DNA from: CAWCUZ01 sp963798795
GTDB lineage: Bacteria > Acidobacteriota > Vicinamibacteria > Vicinamibacterales > SCN-69-37
Assembly (NCBI GenBank): GCA_963798795.1
Contig: CAWCUZ010000001.1
Coordinates: 806,001-870,000, forward strand
DNA length: 64,000 nucleotides
Reading direction: 5' to 3'
The translations under genes were made by a program, and so were the position numbers. Under the pieces are notes generated by a model. The model had not been told where the DNA came from. It saw nothing but the letters and a program-made list of their open reading frames with translations, and ran no database searches. Positions within the stretch are counted from its first letter, which is position 1; each line of letters opens with the position of its first letter. Shown in pieces: positions 8,047-20,710 of the stretch.

Positions 8047-9293
8047 TCGACGTCCACGAAGTCGTCGAGCTTGCGCGACGGCCGGCGGAGGATGACGCCG
8101 CGCCGGGCCGAGGCGATGAACTCCACGAGGTAGGTGACCTCCGGCGCGCGCAGCGCCGGGTCCTTCTCGATCAGCTCCAGCGCGCGGCTGGTGTTGTGCT
8201 GGAGCAGGTGCCGGTAGGCCCGATGGAGCTTGTTGACCAGTTCCTTGCTGAACCCGCGCCGCTCGAGGCCGATGGAATTCACCCCGTAGATGCGCGCGCG
8301 GTTCCCGACTGTCTTGGCGAACGGCAGCGCGTCGCGCGTGACGACCGTGTAGCCGCCGATGAACGCGTGCATGCCGACGCGGCAGAACTGGTGCACGCCC
8401 GAGTAGGCGCTGATCGTCGCGAAGTCCTCCACCTCCACGTGGCCGCCGAGCGTCGCGCCGTTGCCGAAGATGGTGTGGTTCCCCACATGGCAGTCGTGCG
8501 CGACGTGCGCGTAGGCCATGAACAGGTTGTGCGACCCGATGCTGGTGAGGCCGCCGCCGCCCGCCGTGCCGCGGTGGATGGTGACGAACTCGCGGAAGAC
8601 GTTGTCGTGGCCGATGACCAGCCGCGTCGGTTCGCCCCGGAACTTCAGGTCCTGCGGCGCCAGCCCGATCGACGCGAAGGGAAAGATGCTGGTGTGGTCG
8701 CCGATCTCGGTCCAGCCGTCCACCACCGCCGACGCGCCGATCGTGCAGTCGCGCCCGACGACGACGTGCGGCCCGACCGTGGCGTGCGGCCCGACCGTCG
8801 TGCCTTCCCCGAGCCGCGCCCCCGGATACACGATCGCCGTCTCGTGCACGTGCGGGCCGGTCCGGCACGCCACCGGCTCCAGCGCGATCACCAGATCCGC
8901 TTCCGCCACGATGTCGCCGTTCACCGTGGCAACGCCCTGCGTACGGGCCACGGGTCCGCGCCGCCGGCCCAGCGTGACGACTAGCTCCAGCCGATCGCCG
9001 GGCACCACCTGCCGGCGGAACTTCGCGTTGTCCACGCCCCGCAGGTACGCGCGCTCCGACTCGCCGGCCGAGCCGTCGAGCAGCAGCAGCGTCGCCACCT
9101 GCGTGAGCGACTCGATCATCAGCACCGCGGGCAGGAGCGGCGGCCCGGGGAAATGCCCCTGGAAGAACTCCTCGCTGACCGTGACGTTCTTGACGGCGAC
9201 GATGCGCCGGCCGGGGTCGTGCTCGGTCACCGAGTCGACCAGCAGTGAGGGATAGCGCCGCGACAGGCGCGCCAGAACGGGAGGGATGTTCAT
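8043..9293 (-). CDS. Fused FabZ (3-hydroxyacyl-ACP dehydratase) - LpxA (UDP-GlcNAc acyltransferase)
   Basis: One uninterrupted 416-residue frame joins two normally separate enzymes. Residues about 1-150 are a FabZ hotdog domain with the catalytic histidine in FFQGHFPGPPLLP and the downstream glutamate in LMIESLTQ. Residues about 155-416 are an LpxA left-handed beta-helix with many hexapeptide repeats and the catalytic histidine in AHVAHDCHVGN, ending in the usual alpha-helical domain. FabZ supplies unsaturated acyl chains and LpxA starts lipid A from 3-hydroxyacyl-ACP, so the two compete for or share the same acyl-ACP pool. No stop or restart lies between them and no indel is needed. The start was set at the ATG at 9293; a further in-frame start exists at 9329. 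Confidence 0.92.
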   Translation of the reverse strand: MNIPPVLARLSRRYPSLLVDSVTEHDPGRRIVAVKNVTVSEEFFQGHFPGPPLLPAVLMIESLTQVATLLLLDGSAGESERAYLRGVDNAKFRRQVVPGDRLELVVTLGRRRGPVARTQGVATVNGDIVAEADLVIALEPVACRTGPHVHETAIVYPGARLGEGTTVGPHATVGPHVVVGRDCTIGASAVVDGWTEIGDHTSIFPFASIGLAPQDLKFRGEPTRLVIGHDNVFREFVTIHRGTAGGGGLTSIGSHNLFMAYAHVAHDCHVGNHTIFGNGATLGGHVEVEDFATISAYSGVHQFCRVGMHAFIGGYTVVTRDALPFAKTVGNRARIYGVNSIGLERRGFSKELVNKLHRAYRHLLQHNTSRALELIEKDPALRAPEVTYLVEFIASARRGVILRRPSRKLDDFVDVE

Positions 9294-9427
9294 CGAGGCC
9301 ACAGCCGGGCGGGGCCGATCATACGACACACACGAAGGGGACGCGCGAGCCGGCCCGACCCGCGGCGTCCGCCGGGAAACCCGGCTCAGGGCGTTCGGCG
9401 CTCGACGCTCGAAAATCGTGGACGCGG

Positions 9428-10099
9428 CTACCGCCGATCCAACGCCCCGCCGCCGCCCGCCTTGGTCTTTTCGTCGAGCTTCTTGATGACCTCGTCCGAC
9501 AGGTCGAGGCCGGGGTGCGCCGCGGCCACGCCCGAATCCTGGATGCTGAAGACCGCCCAGAGGTCGTGCGCCTGGCGGATCTCTTCCACGACGGGCAGGA
9601 CCTTTTCAGTGAAATCCGCCAGCAGCTGCTCGTTCAGACTGTCGCGCTCGGCCGCGGCGTTCTGCTGGGCGAACTGGAAGTCGCGCTGCAGCTTGTCGAG
9701 CTGAGCGCTCTTGGCCGCGATGGCCGAGGCCGACAACACGCCGCTCTGCTGCTGAATTTCCTTCTGCAGCGCCGCGATCTGATTGTTCTGCTGCGCCAGC
9801 TCCTGGGTCTTCTTGTCCTGGAGCACCTGCATCTGCTTCTGCCCGGCCTTGCCCAGCTGCGATTCCGACACGATCGTCTGCATGCTGATGAAGGCAATCT
9901 TCGCGTCGGGCGGGAACGGGGCCGGCGCCGGCTTGGCGGTCTGCGGCACGGGCAGCGGCGGCGGCGTCTGGGCCGGCGGCGGCGGCTGTTGCTGTTGCTG
10001 GGCCGGAGGCGGCAGGGTCGGCGGCGGGGTCTGGGCCAATGCCCCCGCGGCGCCGCCAAACAGGGCTGCCGCACACGTGAGGACCGGGATCATTCGCAT
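9428..10099 (-). CDS. OmpH/Skp-family periplasmic chaperone (copy 1)
   Basis: A 223-residue secreted protein: a signal peptide ending near GALAQ, a proline/glutamine-rich linker (about residues 24-65), then the Skp core beginning KIAFISMQTIVSESQLGKAG. The core continues as a long charged coiled-coil (about residues 85-165) and a C-terminal beta-segment. It probably holds unfolded outer-membrane proteins in the periplasm for the Bam machinery. It sits next to a second Skp-like gene and bamA, the usual bamA-skp-lpx arrangement. The proline/glutamine-rich N-terminal linker is unusual for Skp. Confidence 0.88.
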   Translation of the reverse strand: MRMIPVLTCAAALFGGAAGALAQTPPPTLPPPAQQQQQPPPPAQTPPPLPVPQTAKPAPAPFPPDAKIAFISMQTIVSESQLGKAGQKQMQVLQDKKTQELAQQNNQIAALQKEIQQQSGVLSASAIAAKSAQLDKLQRDFQFAQQNAAAERDSLNEQLLADFTEKVLPVVEEIRQAHDLWAVFSIQDSGVAAAHPGLDLSDEVIKKLDEKTKAGGGGALDRR

Positions 10100-10182
10100 C
10101 GCGTCTGCACCTTTCGCACACCGGCCACGAGCGCCGGGTGTCCTTTCACGATAACGTAGAACGGTTCCGGGCGGCCACGCAC

Positions 10183-10794
10183 TCAGCGGACCGTCGAACC
10201 GGCCATCGCGTCGAGCCGCCTGATGACCTCGGCCGACAAGTCCAGCCCCGGATAGACGTAGACGGCCGCCGAACTGCCCACGTTGAAGACCACGTACAGC
10301 CCCTTCTCCTTGGCAAGGCCCTCCACCACCGGCACGACCTTTTCCTGGAACTCGGCCAGGAGCTGATCCTGCAGGGCCTGCCGGGCCGCTTGTGCGTCCT
10401 GCTGCGCGTGCTGCAGCTCCCGCTGGAGCGTGTCGAGCTGACTCTGCTTCTGCGTGAGGACGGCCGGCGACAGCACGCCCCCCTGCTGCTGGATCTGCGC
10501 GTTGAGGTCCTGGACCTCCTTGGCCTTCGCCTGCAGTTCCTGCGTCTTCTGGTTCTCGAGATCCTGCACTTTCTTCTGGCCGGCCTTGCCGAGCTTCGAC
10601 TGCGAGAACACCATTTGCGCGTCGATGAAGCCCATCTTGAAGTCGGCCGGGAACGGCAGCGGCTCCGGCTTGGCCGGAGCCGGCGCGGACTTCGGGGGCG
10701 GCGTCTGCGGCGGCACCGGTGGCGGCGTGGTCTGGGCGGCCGCCGAGCCGGCCGCGAGGAACAGAGTCAGGATTGCCGGAAGCATCGTGCGCAT
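10183..10794 (-). CDS. OmpH/Skp-family periplasmic chaperone (copy 2)
   Basis: A 203-residue paralogue of the neighbouring Skp-like protein. It has a signal peptide (ending near SAAAQ), a shorter proline/lysine-rich linker, and the same core opening KMGFIDAQMVFSQSKLGKAG followed by a coiled-coil. The two copies are clearly related through the core but diverge in the linker, which indicates an older tandem duplication. It lies 75 bp after bamA on the same strand. Likely the same role: delivering outer-membrane proteins to BamA. Confidence 0.88.
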   Translation of the reverse strand: MRTMLPAILTLFLAAGSAAAQTTPPPVPPQTPPPKSAPAPAKPEPLPFPADFKMGFIDAQMVFSQSKLGKAGQKKVQDLENQKTQELQAKAKEVQDLNAQIQQQGGVLSPAVLTQKQSQLDTLQRELQHAQQDAQAARQALQDQLLAEFQEKVVPVVEGLAKEKGLYVVFNVGSSAAVYVYPGLDLSAEVIRRLDAMAGSTVR

Positions 10795-10869
10795 GCGCTC
10801 AGTCCTTTGGGCTGCAGGATCGGCCGACGCGGACGCCGCGCCTCGCCGTCCCGTTGTCGATCCCGGCCC

Positions 10870-13489
10870 TCAGAAGGTCGTCCCCACCGCGAACCGGAAC
10901 GTGAACTTCTTCTGGGGCTGCAGGTTGTTGTTGAGGATCCCGGACCTCTGGGGATTGTAGGCGAAAATCAGCCGGAAGGGGACGTTCAGCACCGGCATGA
11001 AGAAGCGCACTTCGGTGCCGGTCGACGTCCGGAACTGGTCCATCGCGAAGGGCTGCCGCTGGTCGACCGCCTGGCCGGCGTCGTAGAACCACAGCAGCCG
11101 CACGGGCCCGCCGACGTTGACCGAGTACTCCGCGTTGAAGAGCAGCGTCTTGTTGCCGCCGACGACCAGGTGCGACGCCTCGTCGCGCGGCCCGATGGAG
11201 CGGATGTCGAAGCCGCGGACCGTGTACTCGCCGCCCATGAAGAACCGCTCGAAGATCGGCAGGGTCGTCGTCTGCCCGTACGGCCGGATGTACTGCGTCT
11301 GCGCGCGGAGGCCGAGCGACGTGCGGTTGGTCAGGTGCAGGTACTTGATCCCCTCGAGCGTCGTCGACCAGTAGGAGGTGTCGCCGCCGACCCCCGCGAG
11401 ATCGAACGAGGCCGTGAGCTGTGACCCGCTCGTCGGGAAGATGGGCTCGTTGACCGTGTTGTAGACCAGGCTCGGCGAGATCCTGCTCACCGTCCGGTGT
11501 CCGCCCTGGTCGATGAGCAGGGCGTCGCGCAGGTACGGGCTCGACTCGAGCACGGCCGGGTCCAGGAAGGCCGGGTCGATGTCGAGCACGCGGACCTTCT
11601 CGTACGCAGTACCCCGCGTAGAACCGCAGGAAGTCGGCCACCGGCAGGCCCAGCACGACGTGGCCGCCGGTCGAATCCTGCGTGTACTGCAGGGGATAGA
11701 TGTACTGCCGCGCGAACACGTCGACGCCTGCCGTGATCGGCCGCTCGAAGAGGAACGGCTCGCTGAACGAGAGCTGGTAGTTGCGCGCCTGCGAGCCCTT
11801 CTGCAGCGAGATGCCCGCCGTCTCGCCGCGCCCGAGGAAGTTCGCAGTCTGGAACGAGAGCTGGCCGAAGAACCCGTCGAACTGCGACACGCCCGCGCCG
11901 AAGGCGAGCTGGTTGCGGTTCTGCTCCTGGAACTTCATGGTCAGGTTGACCTTGCCGGGCTGGTCCGGGAGCTTCTCGATGTTGATTTCGCCTTCCTTGC
12001 CTTCGAGCGGCCTGAAGTAGCCGAGCTGGTTCAGCCGCCGGACGCTGTATTTGAGCGCCTCCGCATTGAAAATCCCGCCCTCGACCAGCCGCAGCTCGCG
12101 CCGGATGACGTCGTCATGCGTCGTCGTGTTGCCGACGAACGTGATGCGGTTCACCAGGTACTGCGGCCCCTCGTCGACGTGCAGCGTGAGATCGAGGATC
12201 GCCGGGGGTGGCTCCGGCCCGACCGGCTTGCCGGTCTGCGGATCGATGCCGCGGAACGAGTACTCCGGGTCGAGCCCGAAGTCGAGGTACCCGGCGCCGC
12301 CGTACACCTCGCGCGCCTTGTCGTACCCCTTCATGAACTTCTTGTGGTCGTAGAATTCGCCGGTCTTGAGCTTGAAGAACGTGCGGAAGGCGTCGGTCGC
12401 GACCTTGGTGTTGCCGGTGATCTTCAAATCGCCCAGGCGGTAGCGCTGGCCTTCGTCGATTGGGATGCGGAGGCGAATCGTGCGCTTCTTGCCGTCCTCC
12501 GAGTCCTTGAGGATCTCGATCTGCTGCTGGCCGACCCGGGCCTGCATGTAGCCCTTCTCCCGGTAGAAGTCGAGAATTTTCTGCGCGTCCTCCTCGAACT
12601 TGGCTGCCTGGTAGGTGCCCGCGTCCGTGATGAACGACAGCCAGCTCTTCGGCTTGTTGTCCTTCATCTTGTCGCGCAGATCGCCGTCGCTGAAGGCCGT
12701 GTTGCCGTCGAAGACGACGTCGCCGATCTCCACCTCCGGACCCCGATCGATCGTGAACGTCAGGTGCACGAGCTTGGGGCCGCCGGCGAGCGACGCCATG
12801 GTGGTCGTCACCGTGGAGTACTCATACCCCTTCTCGGCGTACAGGTCGCGGATGACGCCCTTCACGCGGCGGATCGTGGCCTCGTCGACGAAGGTGTCGG
12901 CCCGGATCTCGAGCGCCTTCGCGCGCAACGCGTCCTCGATCTTCGAGACATCCACCTTGAGCTTGCCGCCGTTGGCCGGCTGGTAGTCCACGACCTTGAC
13001 GCGCGCCCGCTCCTCCATGTGGAAGATCACGTGCTCGGCCTTCACGCCGTTCGCGTACGGCTCGTCGACCACCTGGACCCAGAGGTTGTCGAGGAAGTTC
13101 GTCTTCCAGAGGCTGTTGAAGTCCTTGAGCAGCGCCGGCTCGTCGTAGGGCACCCAGTGGTCGGTGCTCGAGTCGCTGCCGCTCTTCGTCAGCATGTAGT
13201 AGCGATACGTCTCGGCGTCGATGACCGAGACGTTCTCCGGATGGAACCGGAACTCGAGACAGCGCAGCAGCGCCGGCGAGTCGGCCGGCGGCTGCTTGAC
13301 CGGCGCCGGACACGGCTCGATCGCCTGCGCCGGAGCCTGGGCCTGCGCCGGATCCGGCGCCTGGGTCTGGACCGGCGGGGGCTGCCCCGGCGGCCGGGGC
13401 GAGGTCTGCCGGGCCGCCGACCGGACCGGCGTGCCGAGCACGGCCGCCAGCGCCGCGGCGGCAATCACGAAATGACGCGAACGGATCAC
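10870..13489 (-). CDS. bamA: Outer-membrane assembly factor BamA (one frameshift)
   Basis: Central pore of the outer-membrane protein insertion machine, restored to about 872 residues. The signal peptide is at the N-terminus, followed by a P/Q-rich linker and then POTRA repeats. Examples are the segments PEVEIGDVVFDGNTAFSDGD and QYLVNRITFVGNTTTHDDVI. The C-terminal beta-barrel holds the conserved FFMGGEYTVRGFDIRSIGP motif (VRGF family signature) and ends in phenylalanine (AVGTTF). Translation needs a one-base shift near 11607: FLRFYAGY passes into YEKVRVLDIDP once one extra base is removed. The gene heads the run bamA-skp-skp-fabZ/lpxA-lpxI. Confidence 0.92.
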
Positions 13490-13571
13490 GGCAGTCGGTA
13501 TCCCCCACCCGGCAGGCCAGCGCCGGCGGAGCCCCCTGGCCCCGGCCCGGCGACACCCGGGCGCCCTCGTT

Positions 13572-16017
<2,446 letters not shown>

Positions 16018-16063
16018 CCAATGGTCCGCCGGCCAGCAGGCCCTGCATCGCGTTCCTTGTCAG

Positions 16064-16069
16064 CATTAT
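16064..16069 (-). promoter_or_regulatory. Candidate -10 element for clpC
   Basis: Reading leftwards, the gap upstream of clpC contains a perfect TATAAT 46 bp before the ATG. No clear TTGACA lies 17 bp further upstream, so either the -35 is weak or another regulator helps. This is the only TATAAT in a very GC-rich 200-bp gap. Confidence 0.45.
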
Positions 16070-16219
16070 ACGGCATCGACCTGCGAATCCTTTGCCGACC
16101 GGATCGGTCGGGCGGCCGACACGACGCGATCGCGCCGACCGTCGCACGAAAGCGTGTGCGTCTGATGACACGATTGTGCGCGGATGTGCACGCCATCGGT
16201 TCGGCCGCGGGCGAACGCC

Positions 16220-16894
16220 CTACCCGACCGGCGGATGCAGCCGGCCGTTCTCGAGGCGCAGCACCCGATCGCAGCCCGCCGCGAGCGCCGCGTTGTGCGT
16301 GGCGATGACCGACGTCAGCCCGTGCTCGCGGTGCATCTCGCGCAGCAGCGCGTGCAGGTCGGCCGCCGTCGCCTCGTCGAGGTTGCCCGTCGGCTCGTCG
16401 GCCAGCAGCAGCGCCGGGCGCGCCACGAGCGCCCTCGCCACCGCGACCCGCTGCTGCTCGCCGCCGGAGAGCGCCCCGGGCCGATGCGCGAGCCGCTCCG
16501 ACAGGCCGACCCGCGCCAGCAGCGACGTCGGCGCGCGCGCGGCGTTCGCCGGCCGCCACGCCCGCGATGCGCAGCGGCATCTCGACGTTCTCGAGCGCGG
16601 TGAACTCCGGCAGCAGGTGGTGGAACTGGAAGACGAACCCCACCTGCGTGTTCCGGAACGCGCACGCGCGCCTCGTCGTCCATCGACTCGATCGCCGCCG
16701 TCGCCGATGCGCACGGCGCCCGCGTCGAACGCGTCCAGGCCGCCCAGCACGTGCAGCAGCGTGCTCTTGCCCACGCCCGACGCCCCGACGACCGCGAGCA
16801 TCTCGCCCTGCTCCACGTCGAGATCGAGCCCTCGCAGCACCTCCAGCCGCCGTCCCGCCGCGGGATAGGACTTGACGAGTCCCGAGACGGCCAC
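16220..16894 (-). CDS. lolD: Lipoprotein-releasing ABC transporter ATPase LolD (several frameshifts)
   Basis: ATPase of the LolCDE machine that extracts lipoproteins from the inner membrane. Walker A reads GASGVGKST, the signature is LSGGEQQRVAVARAL, Walker B is LLLADEPTGNLDE and the switch histidine is in VIATHN. The stretch around 16,545-16,690 is out of frame; the correct residues (FRNTQVGFVFQFHHLLPEF, a LolD hallmark) are read in another phase, so at least two or three compensating 1-base changes are present. The GTG at 16894 was used as start; an ATG at 16907 would also fit if another indel lies between. It sits 15 bp after lolC/E. Confidence 0.85.
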   Translation of the reverse strand: MAVSGLVKSYPAAGRRLEVLRGLDLDVEQGEMLAVVGASGVGKSTLLHVLGGLDAFDAGAVRIGDGGDRVDGRRGARARSGTRRWGSSSSSTTCCRSSPRSRTSRCRCASRAWRPANAARAPTSLLARVGLSERLAHRPGALSGGEQQRVAVARALVARPALLLADEPTGNLDEATAADLHALLREMHREHGLTSVIATHNAALAAGCDRVLRLENGRLHPPVG

Positions 16895-16909
16895 CAGACG
16901 TCGCCATCG

Positions 16910-18151
16910 CTACTGGTTCCTCAGCGCCTCGGCCGGATCGAGGCGGCCGGCCTGGCGCGACGGATAGAGCGTGGCCAGCAGGCAGACGACCATCGACGCC
17001 GACAACGACGACGGCCACGTCGATCGGGTCGACGCGGAACGGCAGGTAGGCGATCTGATAGACCTCGGCCGGCAGCCGGATGAGCTGGTACCGGTCCGCG
17101 ACATGACAGACGACGAGTCCCAGGATGGTGCCCGGCGGCGGTGCCGATGAGCCCGATGGTGAGCCCCTGCAGCACGAAGATCCGCCGAATCGCCCGCGCC
17201 GGCGCGCCCATCGTCCGCAGAATGGCGATGTCCGCGGCTCTTCTCCATCACGAGCAGCACCAGCGACGCGACGATGTTGCAGCGCCGCCACCATCACGAT
17301 GAGCCCGATGGTGGAGCGAAATGGCGACCTTCTCGAGCCACAGGGCCGAGTACAGCGGCTCGTTCAACTGGGTCCAGTCCTGCACCTGGTAGCAGCGGCC
17401 CGAGCTGATCCTGCAGGCGGCGCGCGGACCTGCGGCGCCTCGTTCAGATCGTCGAGCCGCAACTGGATCATGTCCGGCGCCGGCGCGGTTCAAGCAGGCG
17501 CTCGGCCGCGTCGAGCGAGACGAGCGCCGTACGACGTGTCGAACTCGTAGAAGCCGAAGCGGAAGTGCCGACGACCTTGAGCGGCCGCGTGTTCGGCAGG
17601 ATCCCGAGCGGCGACAGCCGGCCCTCGGACGTGAGCACCTTCACCGAGTCGCCGACCTCGCACGCCGAGCGTCTCGGCCAGGTCGGCGCCCAGCACGATG
17701 CCGTCCAGCTCGCCGCCGGTGCGGATGCGCCAGCGCGCCGAGCGACCCCGCCCGCATGGCCGAGTCGATGTCCGTGACGCTCGGCTCGAGGGCCGGGTCG
17801 ATGCCCTTGATCGTCACGAACGCCGATCGATCGCGCCGCGCTGAGCAGCCCATTGCCCAGCACGGCCGGCGCCGCCGCCCGGCACGCCGGCCGATGCCGA
17901 GCCGCCGCATCTCAGCCGCCGGATCCGGGAATCCGGACCCGTCGAGCGTGTAGACGTACACGTGCGCCGTCGAGCCGACGATCCGGTCGCGCAGCTCGCT
18001 CTGCACGCCCGTCATCAAGCGCCAGCGCGATGATGAGCGCCATGACGCCGACGCCGACGCCCAGGATCGACACGGCGGAAATGAGCGAGATGAACGCCTG
18101 CTTGCGGCGGGCGGTCAGATAGCGGCGGGCGACGAACCAGGCGAAGGACAT
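16910..18151 (-). CDS. Lipoprotein-releasing permease LolC/LolE (many frameshifts)
   Basis: Permease subunit for outer-membrane lipoprotein release. The N-terminus FAWFVARRYLTARRKQAFISL followed by a first membrane helix (VSILGVGVGVMALIIALAL) is typical. Periplasmic-domain pieces (FVTIKGIDPALE, LDGIVLGADLAETLGV, VKVLTSEGRLSPLG) and the C-terminal FtsX-like domain (LLVMEKSRDIAILRTMGA, LYPSRQAGRLDPAEALRNQ) can each be read, but in different phases. I resolved several joins as single extra bases (for example in SRDIA, ALMTG, IAFVT and GVEVGD). Expected length after repair is about 413 residues, normal for the family. LolC and LolE cannot be distinguished. Confidence 0.85.
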
Positions 18152-18179
18152 CAGCGGGGCGCCAGCCTCCGGGCGGCCA

Positions 18180-19700
18180 TCAGTCGGCCCGCGGCCGCAT
18201 CAGCGGAAACAGGATGACGTCGCGGATCGACGGGCTGTTGGTGAGCAGCATCACGAGCCGATCGATGCCGATGCCCTCGCCGCCCGTCGGCGGCAGGCCG
18301 TACTCGAGCGCGCGGATGTAGTCCTCGTCCATCTGGTGCGCCTCGGCGTCGCCGGCCGCCCGATCGCGCAACTGCGCCTCGAACCGCCGGCGCTGTTCGG
18401 CCGGGTCGTTCAGCTCGCTGAAGCCGTTGGCGATCTCGAACGCCCCGGCATACAGCTCGAACCGCTCGACCGTGTCCGGGTCGTCGGGCTTCTGCTTGGA
18501 CAGCGGCGAGACCTCGGTCGGAAAGTCGTAGACGAACGTCGGCTGCACGAGGTCGGTCCTCCCACAGCGCCTCGAAGATCGTCGTCGCGATCTTGCCGGC
18601 GCCGTGCCCGGGCGGCACGTCGAGGCCCAGCGCCGCGCGCGATGCCGGCCGCGCGTCGCGCGATCGCGCAGGTCGCTCGCCGGCGATCGCGCCGGCGCGC
18701 CGAGCCGCTCGGCAGCCGCTCGGCCGCGGCCGCGTCGCGGAGCGACAGGCGGCGGTACGGCGCGGCGAACGAGATCGCGTGCGTCGCCGAACGGCACGTC
18801 CAGACCGCCGATCGCCTCGCGCGCGACGCGCGTCGAGCATCGTCCTCGGTGAGCCGCATCAGGTGCTGGTAGTCCACGTAGGCTTCGTAGAACTCGAGCA
18901 TCGTGAACTCGGGATTGTGCTGCGTCGAGATGCCCTCGTTCCGGAAGTTCCGGTTGATTTCGTAGACGCGCTCGAAGCCGCCGACGATCAGCCGCTTCAG
19001 GTACAGCTCGGGCGCGATGCGGAGGTACAAGTCGATGTCGAGCGCGTTGTGATGCGTGACGAACGGCCGCGCCAGCGCGCCGCCGGCGATCGGCTGCATC
19101 ATCGGCGTCTCGACTTCGAGGAAACCCCGCGCCATCGAGGAAGCGCCGGATCGCCGCCACGACCCGCGCGCGCGTCTCGAACACGTGGCGCGACGTCGGG
19201 ATTGACGATGAGATCGAGATAGCGCTGCCGGTACCGCGTCTCGACGTCCGTCAGGCCGTGCCACTTCTCGGGCAGCGGCAGCAGGCACTTCGCGAGGAAC
19301 TCGATCCCCGCGGCCCAGACGGTCAGCTCGTTGGTCCTGGTCCGGAAGACGCGGCCCGCCACGCCGATGTGATCGCCGAAGTCGAGCAGCCTGAAGACCG
19401 CCACGTCGCGCTTGGGCAGCGAATCGGCGCGCACGTACACCTGCACCCGCGCGCGGCCGTCCGACAGCACGAGAAAGTTGGCCTTGCCGAACGTCCGCAT
19501 GCCGAGGATACGGCCGGCCGCCCGCACCTCGCGGCCGCTCGGCCTCCAGGACGTCGGCCGGCTTGCCGCCGTGCGCCCCGCCGAGCGCCGTCGATCGTCG
19601 CCGTTCGATCGAACCGGTGCGGATAGGCCGGCACGCCGAGCCGCCGGATCTCGTCCAGCTTGGCCCGCCGCTGCGCGATCTGTTCGGCCTCGTTCGACAT
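18180..19700 (-). CDS. lysS: Lysyl-tRNA synthetase LysS (several frameshifts)
   Basis: Class II synthetase charging tRNA-Lys. The N-terminal anticodon-binding OB domain is recognisable (RILGMRTFGKANFLVLSD, VQVYVRADSLPK, GVAGRVFRTRTNELTVWA). The catalytic core has RIAPELYLKRLIVGGFERVY and INRNFRNEGISTQHNPEFTM (motif 2) and GGEGIGIDRLVMLLT (motif 3) near the C-terminus. The pieces lie in several frames. Total span corresponds to about 506 residues, the usual length. An essential gene with every motif intact but multiply frameshifted is the best evidence that this part of the sequence contains base-calling errors. Confidence 0.9.
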
Positions 19701-19791
19701 CGCTCTACCGATTGTAGGCTTTCGGCTTTCGGCTTTCGGGCGCTGGCGTGCGAGAGCCCAGAGCCGGGAGCCCAGGGCCCCCGCCGGGTGC
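19701..19791. repeat. Short-period repeat spacer between nusB and lysS
   Basis: The 91-bp gap holds three near-tandem ggctttc words, then a run of gagcccagagccgggagcccagggccc, then cgggtgcctagtgcctgatgcc running into the end of nusB. Each block is a short word repeated with small changes. It belongs to the same class as the spacers at 3.0, 24.5, 28.6, 31.2 and 41.1 kb. Confidence 0.7.
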
Positions 19792-20210
19792 CTAGTGCCT
19801 GATGCCTTCTTTGATCGCATCGAGCACGCCGTTGACGAACCGCACCGAGTCGTCGGTGCTGAAGCGTGCGCGCCAGCTCCAGCGCCTCGTTCAGCACGAC
19901 GGCCGGCGGCGTGTCGGGCTCGTGCCGCAATTCCCAGACCGCCAGCCGCAGGATCAGCCGATCGATGACGGCCAGCCGCTCGAGCCGCCAGTTCTGACGA
20001 ATGCTGCTCGATCAGGGCGTCCAGCGTCTCGATCTCGCCCGTCGTGCCGTCCACGAGCCGGCGCGCGAACGCGCGCACCGGGTCCGCGGGCCTCTGGCAT
20101 GGTGTTCCGCAAAGACAGTCTCCAAGGCCGGGCCGGCGGCACGCCGCCGACCTCCCAGAGTAGAGAGTCTGCAGGGCCGCCTCGCGCGCCTGGTGCCGCG
20201 GCGCGGTCAT
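19792..20210 (-). CDS. nusB: Transcription antitermination factor NusB (frameshifts)
   Basis: RNA-binding factor used in rRNA transcription antitermination. The N-terminal signature HQAREAALQTLY starts at the ATG at 20210, and the C-terminal half has DTPPAVVLNEALELA and VRFVNGVLDAIKEGIRH before the stop at 19792. The pieces lie in different frames, so two or more indels are present; total span fits the normal length of about 140 residues. The start overlaps the ribH stop (ATGA), the common ribH-nusB arrangement. Confidence 0.85.
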
Positions 20211-20668
20211 GTCTGCGGCGGTCCCGACGCGGCGTTCCACCGCAGCCGCTCGTAAAGGCGGGCCATCTCGACCGCCGCCGCGGCCGCTTCCCGGCCCTTG
20301 TTGGTCGGTCCCTCGCCGGCGCGCGCCAGCGCCTCCTCGGCCGTGTTCGTCGTCAGCACGCCGAACGCGACCGGCACACCGGTCGCCTGCGCGGCGCGCG
20401 ATGATGCCGTGCGCCGCCGCCTGCGCGATGTAGTCGAAGTGCGGCGTCTCGCCGCGAATCAGGCAGCCGAGACACACCACGGCCGACCACCGCCCCGTTT
20501 CGGCCGCGCGCTCGGCGGCCTGCGCCAGCTCGAATGCGCCGGGCACCGCAAGAACGCTCCACCTGGCTGTCCTCGAGCCCCGCCTCGCGCAGCGCCGCGC
20601 GCGCACCGGCCTCGAGCCGCTCGGTCATGAAACGCGTGGTACTGGGACACGACGAGGGCGATGCGCAT
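20207..20668 (-). CDS. ribH: 6,7-dimethyl-8-ribityllumazine synthase RibH (frameshifts)
   Basis: Penultimate enzyme of riboflavin synthesis, expected length 153 residues. Recognisable pieces: RIALVVSQYHAF at the N-terminus, TERLEAGARAALREAGLED, VLAVPGAFELAQAAERAAET, VVCLGCLIRGETPHFDYIAQ (substrate-binding core), and LYERLRWNAASGPPQT at the end. These are in at least three phases. The stop overlaps the nusB start by 4 bp. The ATG at 20668 gives the natural N-terminus. Confidence 0.88.
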
Positions 20669-20710
20669 TGGCAGCAGGACCGGGCCGGACCCCGGCAAGG
20701 ACGATGACCC

